DNA of 64,000 nucleotides, taken from the NCBI GenBank assembly GCA_032718865.1, contig JALUTQ010000004.1:1612001-1676000 (forward strand), read 5' to 3'. The stretch's first letter is position 1. Each line of letters starts with the position of its first letter. Positions 33,554-43,315 of the stretch are shown in pieces. The translations under genes and the position numbers were made by a program. The notes beneath the pieces are model-generated. The model worked only from the letters and a program-made list of their open reading frames with translations, was not told the DNA's origin and searched no databases. The DNA comes from Tilletia caries. Lineage: Eukaryota; Basidiomycota; Exobasidiomycetes; Tilletiales; Tilletiaceae.

Positions 33554-34924
33554 TCAGAAACCCGAGTCCTCAGTGGTAGGGTAATCCTCGTCCGCATCGA
33601 CGACGAGGACGTTATTGACCCTATTCTTGATGCAGTAGTCATGCGCGAATCCGAAGTGGTCGCCTTGACACTGGTCGCATGGACGCATGCACCACATTGT
33701 CTTGGTAGTGAGCGGAATCTGATACGCCATCATCCTCTTCTTTGACTCAGGGTGAGTTCGATAGCTGAGGTTGGCGGGAGTGAAGTCTGAGCGGATCGAC
33801 ATCCCTTGTCGAGGATTGATGGGTCGACGACCAGCAGAAGCAGGCTGGGATGTCTGAGGGTAGGCGGTGACTGACATGTCCGACTGCGCGATGAATGCGC
33901 TCCCCGAAGTGGGACGAGTGAGCGAGTCGTATGCTGGAACTCCTGCCGAGGTCGAGGAGGATGACGGTCGGACCAGCGGACGCTGGAACTCCTGTCGCCA
34001 ATATGTCTCCTGGTTCCGTAGCTCGGTGCGAAGAGCGGTCAGAGTGGGACTGTCGCGGAACGGAGTTTGGATGAGCTTCGCGACGGACGGATCGATTCCC
34101 TCGATCACGTCGCTTATCAGCTCGCCGTCCTTCATCTCGGGCCAACCAATCTTGAGGAGAGCAGCCTTTACGAAGGAGTAGTGGACGAGATCCTCCTCGT
34201 CTGGGCGCCAGCACCGGTCGCGAGCCTGTCGGCGAACGATGTTCGTAGAAGGCTTGAAGTTCGCGCGTAAAGCGGAGATGAAGGAGGTGAGGTTCTTGAG
34301 GTGTGACAAGCGTTCCAACTCGGTGAGGGAGGCGAACCAGAGGCGTGCCGCACCTCTCAGGGTACGTGGAAGGGCGCGCAGTAGGGCCTTCTCCCAGCTG
34401 GGGTCGTTCTCTGTTGCCCGAATGGCCTCGATGTTGGCGAGGAAAAGCGCAGTGTCTTCGGGAACGCCATCGAAGGTGCCAAGCTCGTCGGGCTTGATGG
34501 TAAAGGAGCGACCATTCTCAGTGGTGCTGGGCGGAGCAGAAGAGGGCATGGACGACTGTATGCGTATGTCCGAGGAGGCCTGAGGAGCCTTGCCCTCTGG
34601 GTAGGCCGCCGCCGCGCTGTTCCACTTGCCGGGAGCCGCAGATGACGTCGACGCGTCGGAGGTGTCGGGAGCGGGACCGGAAGTGGTTGAGGGTGCGGAG
34701 CTCGTGGTGGGAGGGGGAGGGTTGTTGAGAATGGCGATGAGCTTGTCGAACTTGTTGTGCAGAGCTGACACGCTCGTCTGCAACTCGCCGATGTCAGAGC
34801 CGTGAGACTCGATGGTGGAGCGGACGGAAGCGAGATCCTCGTCGAGCTTGATGCGAGCTGCGTCGAGCGTCGCGAACTCCTCGCGCGTAGGAGCTTCGGG
34901 GGGGCTTGTGCGTCGTGAGGCCAT
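33554..34924 (-). CDS. Ty3-type Gag
   Basis: 456 residues with an N-terminal coiled-coil-like stretch (residues ~15-70), a Pro/Ser/Thr-rich linker, a capsid-like region (FLANIEAIRA to about residue 300) and a C-terminal cysteine/histidine cluster, CDQCQGDHFGFAHDYC. It would form the virus-like particle of the retrotransposon and bind its RNA. It lies directly downstream of the 5' LTR leader, and the start ATG is 84 bp inside the LTR edge. The pol frame follows after a spacer now carrying a MITE. Confidence 0.85.
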   Translation of the reverse strand: MASRRTSPPEAPTREEFATLDAARIKLDEDLASVRSTIESHGSDIGELQTSVSALHNKFDKLIAILNNPPPPTTSSAPSTTSGPAPDTSDASTSSAAPGKWNSAAAAYPEGKAPQASSDIRIQSSMPSSAPPSTTENGRSFTIKPDELGTFDGVPEDTALFLANIEAIRATENDPSWEKALLRALPRTLRGAARLWFASLTELERLSHLKNLTSFISALRANFKPSTNIVRRQARDRCWRPDEEDLVHYSFVKAALLKIGWPEMKDGELISDVIEGIDPSVAKLIQTPFRDSPTLTALRTELRNQETYWRQEFQRPLVRPSSSSTSAGVPAYDSLTRPTSGSAFIAQSDMSVTAYPQTSQPASAGRRPINPRQGMSIRSDFTPANLSYRTHPESKKRMMAYQIPLTTKTMWCMRPCDQCQGDHFGFAHDYCIKNRVNNVLVVDADEDYPTTEDSGF

Positions 34925-35007
34925 TGGGGTGTTGGGACTTGGGAGATACGAAGCTGTTCATGAGAAGGCAATGTTATCAGGGTCAGTTCAATCTACTCTC
35001 ATCACCA

Positions 35008-35342
35008 TGTAACGGTAAGGTTACCGCTACTTACTTCTATTATGGAAAGACGGTGCTGACCAGAAGCAGTGAATGCAGAGTGTGATTGAATGATGAGAGA
35101 GAGAGAGAAGTTGAGTACAACAGAGTGAGGACGAGTCTGAGAGATGCTGTTGCCATGCGGCAGCGCAGCGAGTCACGTGGCAAGAGAAGAGCGAGCGGGA
35201 AAAAGAGAAGGGCAGCGAGAGGAAGAACGGAACTGGAACGGTGCAGAGAGAATAGAGAGCAAGAGAAGGAATAGAAAGAGAGAATACGAAGAGAGAATAC
35301 GAAGAGAGAATACGAAGAGAGAATACGAGAGGGCCCATTACA
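35008..35342 (-). repeat. 5' LTR of the Ty3-type element
   Basis: 335 bp beginning TGTAATGGGCC and ending CCGTTACA on the minus strand. It contains an AGAGAATACGA microsatellite. The presumed promoter of the element lies here. Confidence 0.95.
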
Positions 35343-36787
35343 GATGATCACCTCCGCAGCGCGAACAATAGTGTCCAAAGGAGCAGTGCGCAGAGGGGAC
35401 AGTGCCGGGGCGTGGTCGAGATGAAGAACATGCCACGTCGCAGTTGTAGTTGAAACAAACCTGCTTCTGCTTCCCCTGGAAAATCCAGCCGTATCCCACC
35501 CGGCAAAGAAGAGGGTTCGCTGGAGAAATGCAGCTCTTCCACTTGTGCGTGTTGGTCCACGTGCAGCACACCGGGCACCACGAGGTGGGCCCAGAGGTAT
35601 ACTAAACTAGAGAATGTTCTACTAGTAGTATGTGCAAGTGACAGTTGTATGAGCAGTGATGAATGACAAAGAGAAAGAACTAGGTACAAGGGATGAGCTC
35701 GAGAAGGGTAACGATGGTCGATGAGGGCGAGAGAAAAGTGTGACGTGGGAAAAGTGGAAGGAAGTGGAGGCAGGGTGTTGCTATGCGGGATGCGTGTGGG
35801 ACAAGAGGAAAGTAGAGAGAAAGGGAAGGTGATAAGATAAGATAAAGAAGCCACATGGACCCTGTCCAGCACAAGAGGGGAAACTTGAAGCTGGGCCAAA
35901 GGACGTGGTGGGAGCAGTCGAAGGACCGAAGGCGCCCCCAACGCGCGGGACCTTTCGCTTTGGTGAGGTAGAGGTTGAGGTTGCGGCTGGTGGAGGAGGG
36001 GCAGACGGTACTGCTGCGGTAGAGGACCATGCACGGGCAATCCGAGCCCTGTCAGGGTAGGGCGACGCAATGAGGCGGGCCCAAGGAGTCGCAACAGCGC
36101 CGGTGATGTCGATGATCCCGTTTGCTCCTCCGTCCGGTCGAACTGCTCCTGCCGCAAGTCCGAGAAGTTGCTGTTGAGCTGCCGTATGTCGAAACCGATT
36201 CTTGACATAGACCGACGTGCTGCTGCATGCTGTGATCGCACGCGGAAGTCGTACTCGCGGAAGATGTCCCAGTTGGCGCCATGGACGGACGCAACCACCC
36301 GGAGCAGATGATTGGCGTATACGGACGCCTCTTTGTGGCCACTTGCGGATGCGTTTTCGAGCAGAACCAGGTAGATGCCGCTGGCTTGGATCCATTCCTG
36401 GAAAGGAAGGAACTTGTCGGTGTGCACCCATTCCTCCAGAACACGAGTTGCGGTTGAGTCCAGAGGCTAATTGAATGCGGGGCGATCTCCTCGTGCGTGA
36501 TAAACGATGCTGACGACTGTGAGCAGCGAGAGAGGTACCTGGTATCCGGCTCGGTGCAGTTCCAGGAGGTCATTTGGAATCGGGTAATTGAAATTTTGGA
36601 AAGGGTAGACCAGTGGAGCCGAAACTGCAGGCTCGTCTGGGTTGAAATCAAGAGGATTGTAATCAACGCCAGGAGGGGGAGCAGGCCCATGCTGAGAATC
36701 GTCATTAGCTCCTTCGATGCCGGCTTCGACCGGGTTTCTGTTTTCTTGAGCTTGAGGCGCATTGTTGTCGTTATCAGCATCAGCCAT
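35343..36787 (-). pseudogene. DIRS gag-like protein
   Basis: The first frame starts at 36787 (MADADNDNN...) and meets a TAG at 36467-36469, then continues in the same frame with TRVLEEWVHTDKFLPF, a gag-like helical region, to about 36100. A Pro/Ala/Ser-rich part with PKRKVP follows in another frame, then a region around 35600-35870 that may be an intron. The end has zinc-binding-like cysteines in CPVCCTW and HCSFGHYCSRCGGDH, typical of fungal DIRS gag proteins. The frame continues past the Ty3 insertion at 27458. The stop and frame changes suggest decay. Confidence 0.7.
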
Positions 36788-37291
36788 GAAGAAACAGCAA
36801 AGGACACGCTCAAGTCGTCGACCGAGCGTCTGAGGGAGAGAGGCGAGGCGCGAGGGAGACGAAGATGATGGAGGGGAAGAAGCAGCTCGAAGGAGCAGAG
36901 CAGAGAATTTTCACCTGTCCAACCTGGCCGCCGACCGCAATCTCATCTCATTTCGCTGTAGAATCGCTGGAACAGTAAATAATCCGACGCCACACTCCGT
37001 CTCGGACGGCCGGCAGTCAGCGCGCCTTCACCGCGAAGGACTGAACATTCCGCTTTGGGCATCTCACGCTTCGCCCGCGCTCCCGCAGTCCCCCCACGCC
37101 GTCTCTCCCTGTCCCATACCTCCCTCTGTCCTCCAGCATCTTGTCATCGTCCTGTACACGTATCCAGTATCCATCACTCCCACTTCCTACTGATTGCGGC
37201 GAGAGCTCGTCTGCATCATTCTCCTACCGCTTCTGTTACCCGGTATACCTCATAGACTCAGCATTCAGTCAACGCGGTCCTACCTCGAACC
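36788..37291. other. DIRS 5' region and upstream region of the F-box-like gene
   Basis: Sequence upstream of the DIRS gag start merges into the upstream region of the plus-strand gene at 37292. A pyrimidine-rich stretch (37080-37170) fits a fungal core promoter. The DIRS terminus is not visible. Confidence 0.4.
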
Positions 37292-40110
37292 ATGCCAGAC
37301 TCGGGCTTCAGATCTCCGCCCCAGCTCATCGTGAGCGACGCCGCGGCGAGCGCAAGGACGCAGCTGCCTCCCGAGATCCTCAGCGCCATCTTCCTCCATC
37401 TCGATCCACACACCCTCTTCACCTCCGTCCGTGCCCTCTCCCGTCAATGGCGCAACGAGGTCGAGACGGCGCTGCTCCCGAATCAGTTCGCCTCCGGTCG
37501 CTGGAAGGTCGGCTTGCGCATTGCAAACTCGGCTGCGGGTGGGATCACTCTGCCTGCGCCAATACATGCGTCCGGCACAAATGAGCACGCCGTCATGGAG
37601 GCCAACATCGAGGCTGCCAACGCGGCCGTGATGGACAACCCAGATCTCGCCGTTGCGCGTCTACGCGACATGCTCAATACACCCGGAACACTCGAATCTC
37701 AGCTGCCTGTTCCCGGCCCACGTCCCATCTCCATCGTCACCATTCCGCTAACTTTCGTCGGGTACGATCGCACTACGGCCTCACTCAAGTTCGCCTCGGA
37801 TGCCTGGCACGCTATCACCAACAGCACTCGCAACCGCTCAGGGCTCCTCAACTGCACGTTCCACATCGTCTGGAATGAAGCCGGCAGGAATGTTCTTGAA
37901 ACCGCCAAGCCGGACCCACAGAACTATTGGCTGTCGAAATTCTTCGTAGTGAGTCTTACAGCCTGGCGAAAACAGAAGCGCGTCCGCTGAACAGCGTGTT
38001 GCATCTCCTCTTTGGCCTTTACCAGTCTGAGGACGATAGCACGGCGCTCCCGCCGAATACCATTCCTCAAGGAGGATGTGATTCTCCGCTTCCTATGAAG
38101 CTGGTGGCCACGCCCTTGGCCCCACGCGTTCTCACACCACGAAACACGAATGCCGTCGCGGATCCATCTTCTTTGAATTCAGGAGGGTTGCAGAGCCCGG
38201 GTACAAACCTCTCGCGCTCCACTGCGTCCCGACTCATGCCTCCAAATCCTACGGCTCCCGATGCACAAGAAGCTGCTACAGGTCCATTGGACTGGTCTGA
38301 CGCCTCTCACCACTACCTTCATCTCCGCACCCTCGCCCTCGGCATCGAGTTCTTCACTCGTCAATCTGCACGGGCCAACCTTCTTACGCGCAAGCTTGAG
38401 GCTGAGCGCGAAAGACGACTCCGAGGCGAGAGTAGCGATGAAGACGACGATGATGAGGAGGAGAGTGACAGCGACGAAGAAGTGGAGGTGCTCCAAAAGT
38501 CACAGAACCATAAGGGCCATGACTCCATGAGTTCCTCGATATCATCCCTATCCTTGTCCCGGCACGCCAGTGTTCTGAAGCTGAAGGACCTGGAGAAGGC
38601 AGCGGCAGGTGTAGCCTCATCCAATCCGCAAGCGTTCAAATTGACCAGCACGGCCTCAGGTCCTGGATCAGGAATAACGACGGCATACAGGACGGCTGTC
38701 CAAAGTGCCTCTCATAGCGGCGCCTCAACTCCCCTTCGCATGAACGGAAATGGTACATCTGCGCTCAAGCCACCGACCTATGCCGACTTTGCCCGTGCTG
38801 CTGCAAAGGGTTCTGCAAATGGGCAGGGCAGGAATACGTCCAGTCCGATTCGCCCGACAGCAATGCGGCCACAAGGCGTGCCTGCCTCCGCACGCGGGGG
38901 TAGTGCACAAGGCGGGGCGCAATCGCCTGTCGCAGGTCCTTCATCTCAGCCAAAGAAGGAGATTGACGTTGGGAAGGGCAAGGGTAAACTTCGGACTCCG
39001 TTCTCTACGCCCTTCAGCGGAACGCCATTCCCGCCTGCCTCTCCGGTTCCTTCGCGGCCTGGTACTCCCGGTCCGTCGTCAGGAAAGGGAAAAGGACAGC
39101 AGGATAAGAAGGAGTCGAGTTCCACTAGCCTCTTGAGTTCATCTTCCTCGCGTGCTGGTTCGGCGTCTATCAATCCATCGAACGCAGTCCAACGGGCAGA
39201 GAACGGATCTACATCCACCTTGGCCGTTACTCCAGCTCTACGCAACAATGCGGCTATGACTCAGACCAGCTCCAGTACACCACTGTCATCAGGTGCGACG
39301 ACCTCCGGTCCGCCCTCGCTGGCCCCTCCAGGCACGCCTGACCGACAGGGAGTCCGGATTGGCCCACGTGGCCCGCGAGCCCATTTCCATGCTGTGGTCC
39401 TACCTGCCGAGCACTTTTCGCCAAGTGGATCGACGACGAACAGTCCCCATCTTGGTCCAAGTGCTGGCCCATCAAGTGCTTCTTTGTCGTCACCGGGAGG
39501 CGCTGCTGGCAGACCGGCTCCAAACGGGATCGGATCAGGGTCCTCCTCTTCTGGCGGTGGGGATGGAAGCGGGAATGGAAGCGCGAGGAGTGGGAGTGGA
39601 ATCGGCATGCCACCGCCCAGTTTCTTGGCTGCGAAACGAGCCGCAAACCGGGAGAATTGGGACGACCGGCTTATGCTTCAGGCGGAAGCCGAGTTCAGAC
39701 AGACCCAGCGCGAGCGGGAAGAGAGCGCGGAACGTGGAAGAGCCGCAGCTGAGAGCTCTGCAGCTCCGGAAGGCCGAGATGGCGAAACGGAAGCCCCGCT
39801 GGAGACCGGTCGTGGTCCAAGGAACGGTACTTCGAGTGTGCGTGCGAATGGCATAGGATCTTCAGCTCTCAGGGATGGCGAGCCCGACAATGACCCGGAG
39901 GTGAACCATGGCTCTGTCTGGCGCTCGGGCGACGTATATGCGAGGGGTCAATGGCGCATCGCGGACCGTGTGCCTGGCGAAGACTCGGCTACGCAGGTCT
40001 CGAATAATAGCGAAGTGGAGGAGTCCAACGATGAGGACGACGGCGAGGCAGAGGAAGCGGCCGCAGGAGGGGACGTGCCCGGTGGTATTGCCTGGACATG
40101 GACGCGCTGA
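37292..40110 (+). CDS. F-box-like protein with long disordered C-terminal region
   Basis: Two exons, 37292-37948 and 38026-40110, joined by a 77-bp intron (GTGAGT...TTTACCAG), give 913 residues. Residues ~20-65 contain LPPEILSAIFLHLDP and SRQWRNEV, the usual start of an F-box, which would recruit an SCF ubiquitin ligase through Skp1. A globular part follows (IVTIPLTFVGYD, ASDAWHAITNSTRN) to the intron. The second exon has LRTLALGIEFFTR, an acidic Asp/Glu run, then about 500 residues rich in Ser, Gly, Pro and Ala. I recognise no other domain, and the target is unknown. The start is the first ATG after a pyrimidine-rich leader. Confidence 0.75.
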
Positions 40111-40912
40111 TTGGGTCTTCTTTGCACAGATTCAGCATGCACTCATCGTCGAGCTGGAATGCAGGGGGCCGGTCAACATTCGGACAAAGTGTCCCTTGAA
40201 TCTTCACACATGTATCATGTTCCGTATCCAGCGCTCGTGTGTAGCAGAAACCTTTCGAAATTCGAGTATGTACAACACCTATGTATGCTCGTGAACGCTT
40301 GTGTGGTGAGCTGTGCCTGATTTCCTCCTCCAACTTAAGAGCAGTGACGTCTTGATACTTATCTCCCGGATCCATCATGAGTAGGAGCTGGATTCGGCTT
40401 GTTCTTCTTCCTTTTTTGGGGGGTCTGCCCTGTTGCAGTCTTCGTTGATGACCCGCCATATGTCGAGGGATACGAAGGGGAGCAGGCCCAAGGTAGTTGT
40501 GCCTTCCCTTAAAAATGAGTTACGCAAGGTAGGCCATAGGCGCACAGGCATCTGCGTAGAAATGTTACGTTCCGACAGCCGACAGCATGGAAAGCATTCG
40601 AACGAGCGTGGGAATTTCACAATTCTGAGAGTCCGTGAGCGGTAACGTTCTCCTTGAGCCGTTCGAAGCCGTTTCATCTGAGCCGTTCAACATCGGGAGG
40701 GCAGGCTGGTCTGTGCGTGGACATGACGGCTGGCACTGACTTGGCACACGACCTTCAACTGCCACTGTTGCACCTCGATATCTCTGCTCGACTTCTCGAT
40801 ACGCGCTTCAGTATGTTCAGGAATCCTCGCATCCGCCATCTGCGTCGCTCCAAGCTGACCCCTCTTGCCCCCCTTCTGCCTCCACCTGTGATGTCCTCTC
40901 CACCACACAGTC
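40111..40912. other. Intergenic region
   Basis: 802 bp between two plus-strand genes. It should hold the 3' end of the F-box-like gene and the promoter of the phospholipase gene. ORFs on both strands are short, overlapping and featureless. TGAGCCGTTC occurs twice around 40655-40690. Confidence 0.5.
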
Positions 40913-43315
40913 ATGTCCGACACAGTTTCACGGCTGCTCTCCAAAGTCCACCTCGGCGGTGATTCCTCCAAAGACGCTCCGTCCGACGCTGCGGGAGGCA
41001 AAGGTGCCTCCGCGCGCAAGCGCAACAAGACCAGCGTTAACGACGGCGAAGACTGTGGAGACTTTGTGGAAGACGACTCTCTCGCGGGCGGCGGAAAAGC
41101 GTATGGACACAATCGCACCAATGTGCGCGTCTCGGAGGCAATGAGACGTGTACTGGCGCAAGAGGGAGAAATTCCTGAGGATGCCGCAGCAGCCGAAAAG
41201 GTGAGTCTTAGTGAAGTCAAAGCGCGAAATCTGACGCGCAAAATGTGGGTATCTCATCATACTCTTTCTGATCTTACACACTTGGCAGTCAGAGGCGCTC
41301 GACGCGATTCTGAAGCGGCCTCAGGTCATTGTTCCCGACTGGGTCAACGATCGCTCACACCCAATTTCCGAGTACTTCATCAGGTACGCATGCACTTCAG
41401 CTGTCGCTACGCGTATGTCAATTGCTCACACGATGCATCCGCTTCTCCAGCACATCTCACAACACGTACCTCTCCGGAAGGCAGGTACGTCTCCTTCAGG
41501 CTGATCATCTTGACTTTCGAGAGCTGACGACTGCCTGGTAACCATTTTCGTTTATGAGTAGCTCGTCGGCAAAAGTACGTCCATGACGTACACGCACGCG
41601 CTTCGCATTGGCTGCCGCTGTGTCGAGATCGACGCTTGGGACAATGATGACAATTTGGACGAGCCAGAGGTCACCCACGGTCTTACTCTTTCCTCCAAAA
41701 TACCCTTCAGGGATGTATGCAAGGCCATCAGCGACCAAGTCGATGTGGAGATTGCCGAGGCGAAAGCAGCTGGAACTCCGTTGCCCTTGCCCGTCTTCAT
41801 CTCGCTTGAGAATCACTGCAAGGAGCGCGGCCAGGCGGGGATGCATGATATCATGCTGTCAGTCTTTGGTGACAAACTCGTCACGCAAAGTATTGACACG
41901 GAGACGGAGCCGACTGTCAAGGACTTGGAGGGGAAGATCACAGTCATGGTGGAGTGAGCTTTTTCCTCCCGCCCATTTGCCACGTCTCCTTTTTCTGAGT
42001 TCGTTGAGCTGACCTCAAGATTTCTACAGATTCTACGGAGTTGACCTGAACGCGGATGACACGGACAGCTCATCCGACAGCAGCTCAGACGAGGAAGAGC
42101 GTGCGATGAAGAAGAAAAAGCAGGCAACCAAGCCCGCAAAGATCATCCCGGCGCTTGCGTCTCTTGGTATTTAGTGAGTGGTCCGCCCGCGCCGCTTTGT
42201 CTTTGCCATTTTGGGTATCTGACCTTGATCGCTTATGATCACTTGCAGCGCCCAGAGCATCAAACCTAAAGACATCAGCTGGCTTAGGGGTGAGCTTCGC
42301 GAGCCTCAAAACCACATGATCAATGTCAGCGAGGGAACAGTGCACAAACTACTGGAGAAGCACGACGCGAAGGCGATGATTGCCCACAATGCGCATCATC
42401 TGATTCGTGTGTACCCCGCTGGCTTGCGCATCGACAGCACCAACCTGCATCCGTGCCCGTTCTGGGCAGTCGGCGCTCAAGTGGCTGCTCTCAATACTGT
42501 GAGGCCTCAATCTATAACAGCCAAAGCTTAATTCTGAAGAGACAACTTGCTGACTTTTGAGAAATCTCGGATCCATCAGCAAACCTTCGACGCCAGTATG
42601 CAAATCAACGAGGCTTTCTTTGCGGGCACAGCAGGTTATGCGCTCAAGCCGGCACCCCTGCGACGCGATCCTCCAGTACAGATGCCTAAGGGTAGCGTGC
42701 GGGTCAAATTGCACATCGCAGGCGTCTCGGATCTTCTCGTTCAGCCCGGTCGTGAAGATGACGTTCGGCCTTATGTGACCTGCACGTTACATCACGGGCT
42801 CTCGCACCGCTCCAAGCCTGAAAAGCGGAAGACAGATGTGTACAAGGTGAGCACTGCGCTCCAAGGTACAGTTTATGTACAGTGATGTATTCAACTGACT
42901 TTCGCTCTGTCGCGTGTTTGTCTGGACAGCAACACCATCACCATCCTCATCTCGTTCATCGTCACCCGGAGATGCCACCGCCTACACAGCCGGTGTGGCA
43001 CGAGACGTTGGAGTGGACCTTCGACAAAGCATTCTTCGACTTGGCGGTCATTCGTATTTTGATCAAGAGCGATGACCGCTGGAAGGAAAACCCAGTTCTC
43101 TGTGTGGCGGCCATGCGCACCTTATTCGCACCCAAAGGTGAGCTTTCGAAGTCCCCTTTGCACATATGCCTGTTCCATCGCGTCGGAATAGTCACTGATC
43201 ATTGATATCCCTCCTTTGCTGCTCTTCAGAGTGGTCTTTCATCCGTCTGCTTGACCTCAAAGGTCACGAAACTCAATCGACTTTGCTCGCCAAATTTGAG
43301 ATCGAGGACATCTGA
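40913..43315 (+). CDS. PLC1: Phosphoinositide-specific phospholipase C
   Basis: Hydrolyses PI(4,5)P2 to inositol trisphosphate and diacylglycerol at membranes. Nine exons (40913-41200, 41289-41383, 41451-41484, 41562-41953, 42030-42173, 42249-42498, 42580-42846, 42930-43137, 43230-43315) give 587 residues with consistent phases. The X domain has catalytic His/Asn in TSHNTYLSG, Glu and Asp in VEIDAWD, His in VTHGLTL and Glu in ISLENHC. The Y domain has LIRVYPAGLRIDSTN and QTFDASMQINEAFF. A C2 domain follows (VRPYVTCTLHH, WHETLEWTF). It is short for a fungal PLC: I see no EF hands or PH domain, only a ~100-residue low-complexity N-terminus, so a missed upstream exon is possible. Confidence 0.93.

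Larger units (their letters stand above)
27464..35342 (-). mobile_element. Ty3-type LTR retrotransposon
   Basis: The LTRs (35008-35342 is 5', 27464-27785 is 3') begin TGTAATGGGCC and end CCGTTACA on the minus strand. The 5-bp target duplication is GATGA (27459-27463, 35343-35347). A TGG primer-binding start follows the 5' LTR directly, and a G-rich polypurine tract precedes the 3' LTR. gag is at 34924-33554 and pol at 32259-27629. The two LTRs differ at few positions plus one 13-bp repeat unit, so the insertion is young. Two MITEs have inserted since: 32684-33425 and 27975-28439. Confidence 0.95.
8259..36787 (-). mobile_element. DIRS-like tyrosine-recombinase retrotransposon, split by nested insertions
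   Basis: Three minus-strand coding blocks form one element in DIRS order: gag-like protein (36787-35343), RT N-terminal part (27463-25827), RT C-terminal part with RNase H (10808-9865), then tyrosine recombinase (9868-8259). Both large gaps are explained by insertions: Ty3 with TSD GATGA, and Helentron-like X without TSD. The reading frame is kept across each junction when the insert is removed (7884 bp for Ty3 plus one TSD copy; 15018 bp for X; both divisible by three). Terminal repeats were not identified, so the limits given are coding limits. In-frame stops and frameshifts make this copy non-functional as read. Confidence 0.85.
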
